Positions 62,337 to 64,000 of a DNA stretch of 64,000 nt are shown in pieces. The stretch spans positions 62,001 through 126,000 of the forward strand of contig JACOUS010000029.1 in the NCBI GenBank assembly GCA_016177735.1, in the 5' to 3' direction. The translations under genes and the position numbers were made by a program. Under the pieces are notes generated by a model that was given only the letters and a program-made list of their open reading frames with translations, was not told the DNA's origin and searched no databases. The stretch's first letter is position 1. Each line of letters opens with the position of its first letter. Origin of the DNA: Ignavibacteriales bacterium (GTDB taxonomy: Bacteria > Bacteroidota > Ignavibacteria > Ignavibacteriales > Melioribacteraceae).

Positions 62337-64000
62337 ATGGATAAAGAAGCAGCAATTAATTCATTTATTAGAAATCATTACAAACTTCTTACCGATAATT
62401 CCATATACGATAGAGAAATTTATAAAAAGGTAAAACATGATTTTTTTGTTGACCATTGCAAAATATCTGGTTCAGTGAAGGATAAAGAAATTGCAATTAA
62501 GTTAATCCAGATTATTATCAAGAATCAATCAATTTCTGATATTCTCAATTTAGAAATATGTATCAATTCTAAATCTTTTCTTAAGTATTCTAATGTAAGA
62601 GCCGAAGAGTTCGAGATATATCTTAAAAAGCAAAATCAAGAATTTAAGGATCATGAATTAATAAGAGATCTCAACGAAGACAAGAAAATTGAAATACTAA
62701 AAGAACAAATAATAAAGGAACGCGAACCTGAGCTAATAGCAGAAATTGAGAATAAGAAAAAAGAAAAAGAACTATTAGATAAAGAACTATCATCAATTCT
62801 TGAAGAGATGGTTTTCGAAGAACCAATTACTTATGATTTGAGTACTTCTCCATTAGAGTGGTGGGAGGAACTAAATCTTATTAAAAACCCTTTCCCAAGT
62901 TCAAATGGCTTTTCACTTATTGACGAAAATTTATTTGAGAAAATTCTAGTTGACACAGCTCCCTTTCAATGGATGTTAAAGAAACTGTCCACGAATACAT
63001 TTGATTTTTGGGGTAAAGGGTTCCTAATTGACGGGGCTCTTGGGACTGGCAAAACTACATTTTATGATTTTTTCAAACCTAAATTTATCTTGAAAAAAAT
63101 TGAACCATTCAGGATTATCATTACAGATAAATTAAGTGTCGCTCATTATAATTCTGATTTAGAAAACCAAGTGACTAAAAAAATAAGAAATATACTACTG
63201 ACTCATAGTTCCACGACTGATTCAAATGACTATGAAGAATTAATGTATGAGTTACAAACTACAAAAGATACTGAAGGATTTGTAATATTTATAGATGATT
63301 TACACAAAAATATAAATCAAAAAGTCGTCTTCGATTTTTTATCTACACTTCAACTTTATAAAAATAAGTTTTACGAAAACGGTATTAATGTAGCCTTTTT
63401 TGTATCTGGTTTGCCTGATTGGAGTGAGAAAATAAAATTAGATCAAAAACTTACATCATTTTTTGATGCACCTTTGTCTATAAGCATGCCGGAAGTTAGT
63501 CCCGAACAGGCCGCAACTGCTTTACAAAAAAGATTGTCCGCTTTTTCCAAAGGTGAAAATCGTTCTTTTACTATAAGTAAAAAGTTTTTAAACTATATTT
63601 TTACTACAGAACAAAAGAAAAGAACGATTGTTGGTTTTAGAGCTTATATAGATTCTGCAAAAAATCATTTTGAGACTAAGCAATTCGATGTATTAGGGTT
63701 ATCCCCTATAAAGATTCCTCAAAATATTCTTACAAGTATTAAAACTAGACTTGAAGAGAGCAGATTTTTCAAAGAAGCTCTAAATAAGTTGATTTATTCC
63801 GGTGGTAAATTAAGCAATAATACTGTTAACAGATGTTTTGATTTGATTCGACATATTTATCTAGAAACTTACGTTTCTGAAAGTGATGCATTCTTTAGTA
63901 ATAAAAATAATATGATGCTTTTAAAAAGATTAGTTGATTCATCATTAATAATTAAAAGCAAAGTAGAGAAAGGTGCTTGGAAAATCCATCCCATGCTTGT
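62337..64000 (+). CDS. AAA+ ATPase of unknown function, 3' end outside the window
   Basis: An open frame of 554 codons starts at ATG 62337 and runs off the right edge. Residues 1-90 are helical, about 90-150 form a Lys/Glu-rich coiled coil (KQNQEFKDHELIRDLNEDKK), and EEPITYDLSTSPLEWWEELN leads into an ATPase domain preceded by NPFP. Walker A is GALGTGKT (233-240) and Walker B is GFVIFIDDLH (D320, D321), with a sensor-1-like INVAFFVSG strand. After about residue 390 the protein is helical, perhaps with winged helices. It resembles no enzyme that I can name; DNA-linked or defence-type ATPases share this layout. The region looks more A+T-rich than the core genes, suggesting transfer. Confidence 0.6.
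   Translation, partial: MDKEAAINSFIRNHYKLLTDNSIYDREIYKKVKHDFFVDHCKISGSVKDKEIAIKLIQIIIKNQSISDILNLEICINSKSFLKYSNVRAEEFEIYLKKQNQEFKDHELIRDLNEDKKIEILKEQIIKEREPELIAEIENKKKEKELLDKELSSILEEMVFEEPITYDLSTSPLEWWEELNLIKNPFPSSNGFSLIDENLFEKILVDTAPFQWMLKKLSTNTFDFWGKGFLIDGALGTGKTTFYDFFKPKFILKKIEPFRIIITDKLSVAHYNSDLENQVTKKIRNILLTHSSTTDSNDYEELMYELQTTKDTEGFVIFIDDLHKNINQKVVFDFLSTLQLYKNKFYENGINVAFFVSGLPDWSEKIKLDQKLTSFFDAPLSISMPEVSPEQAATALQKRLSAFSKGENRSFTISKKFLNYIFTTEQKKRTIVGFRAYIDSAKNHFETKQFDVLGLSPIKIPQNILTSIKTRLEESRFFKEALNKLIYSGGKLSNNTVNRCFDLIRHIYLETYVSESDAFFSNKNNMMLLKRLVDSSLIIKSKVEKGAWKIHPML

Noticed and set aside
1-64000. CRISPR array
   Set aside because: I found no regularly spaced direct repeats of 24-40 bases with unique spacers and no cas genes.

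Overview
The window reads as a chromosomal segment of a member of the Ignavibacteria (Bacteroidota/Chlorobi group). The evidence is a type IX secretion C-terminal domain with the NYPNPFNPST signature, promoters of the Bacteroidota form TTTG-N19/20-TAnnTTTG, weak Shine-Dalgarno sites with several TTG or GTG starts, and core proteins that look like this group. Most of the DNA is densely packed housekeeping sequence with overlapping genes. This assignment comes from sequence features only.

Layout. Positions 1-9116 hold the 3' end of phosphofructokinase, a sodium-coupled transporter with its small subunit, a large secreted FN3 repeat protein, a dipeptide epimerase, a fatty acid hydroxylase and a GH9 glycanase. 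Positions 9247-23570 are a one-directional run of eight genes that I read as a synthase-dependent exopolysaccharide locus: a RecA/KaiC-like protein with a degenerate GGDEF-like tail (BcsE-like), a TPR outer-membrane barrel protein, an SGNH protein, a GT2 polysaccharide synthase, a small membrane protein, a deacetylase-like protein lacking its metal ligands, an FN3 lipoprotein, and a hybrid kinase with an eroded ATP-binding domain. This is the most interesting part of the window. A tRNA-Phe follows, with a decayed copy of its 3' end and a 190-bp element with inverted-repeat ends.

Positions 24230-35441 carry purC, phospholipid genes (pgsA, pgpA), cinA-thpR-recA-recX, a glutaryl-CoA-dehydrogenase-like gene, guaB, a glycosyltransferase and purD, then a HEPN/MNT pair. 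Positions 36246-44147 (minus strand) hold a HIT protein, a sigma-54 response regulator, an acyl-CoA degradation set (carboxylase beta subunit, acyl-CoA dehydrogenase, MeaB GTPase), nadD and a PrsW-type protease. Positions 44287-51643 are the classical yceD-rpmF-plsX-fabH-fabD-fabG-acpP-fabF-rnc fatty-acid cluster. Then come gcvP, a CoA-binding protein, an Omp85-like protein and rsmE, and on the minus strand a nucleoside salvage operon (cdd, tdk, CNT transporter, purine nucleoside phosphorylase).

The right end (60.7-64 kb) is accessory: a decaying toxin-antitoxin cluster with three single-base frameshifts, a 98-bp MITE-like element with a TTTA target duplication, REP-like hairpins, and the first 554 codons of an AAA+ ATPase of unknown role that runs off the window. 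Function calls rest on recognised motifs and gene order; no database search was possible.
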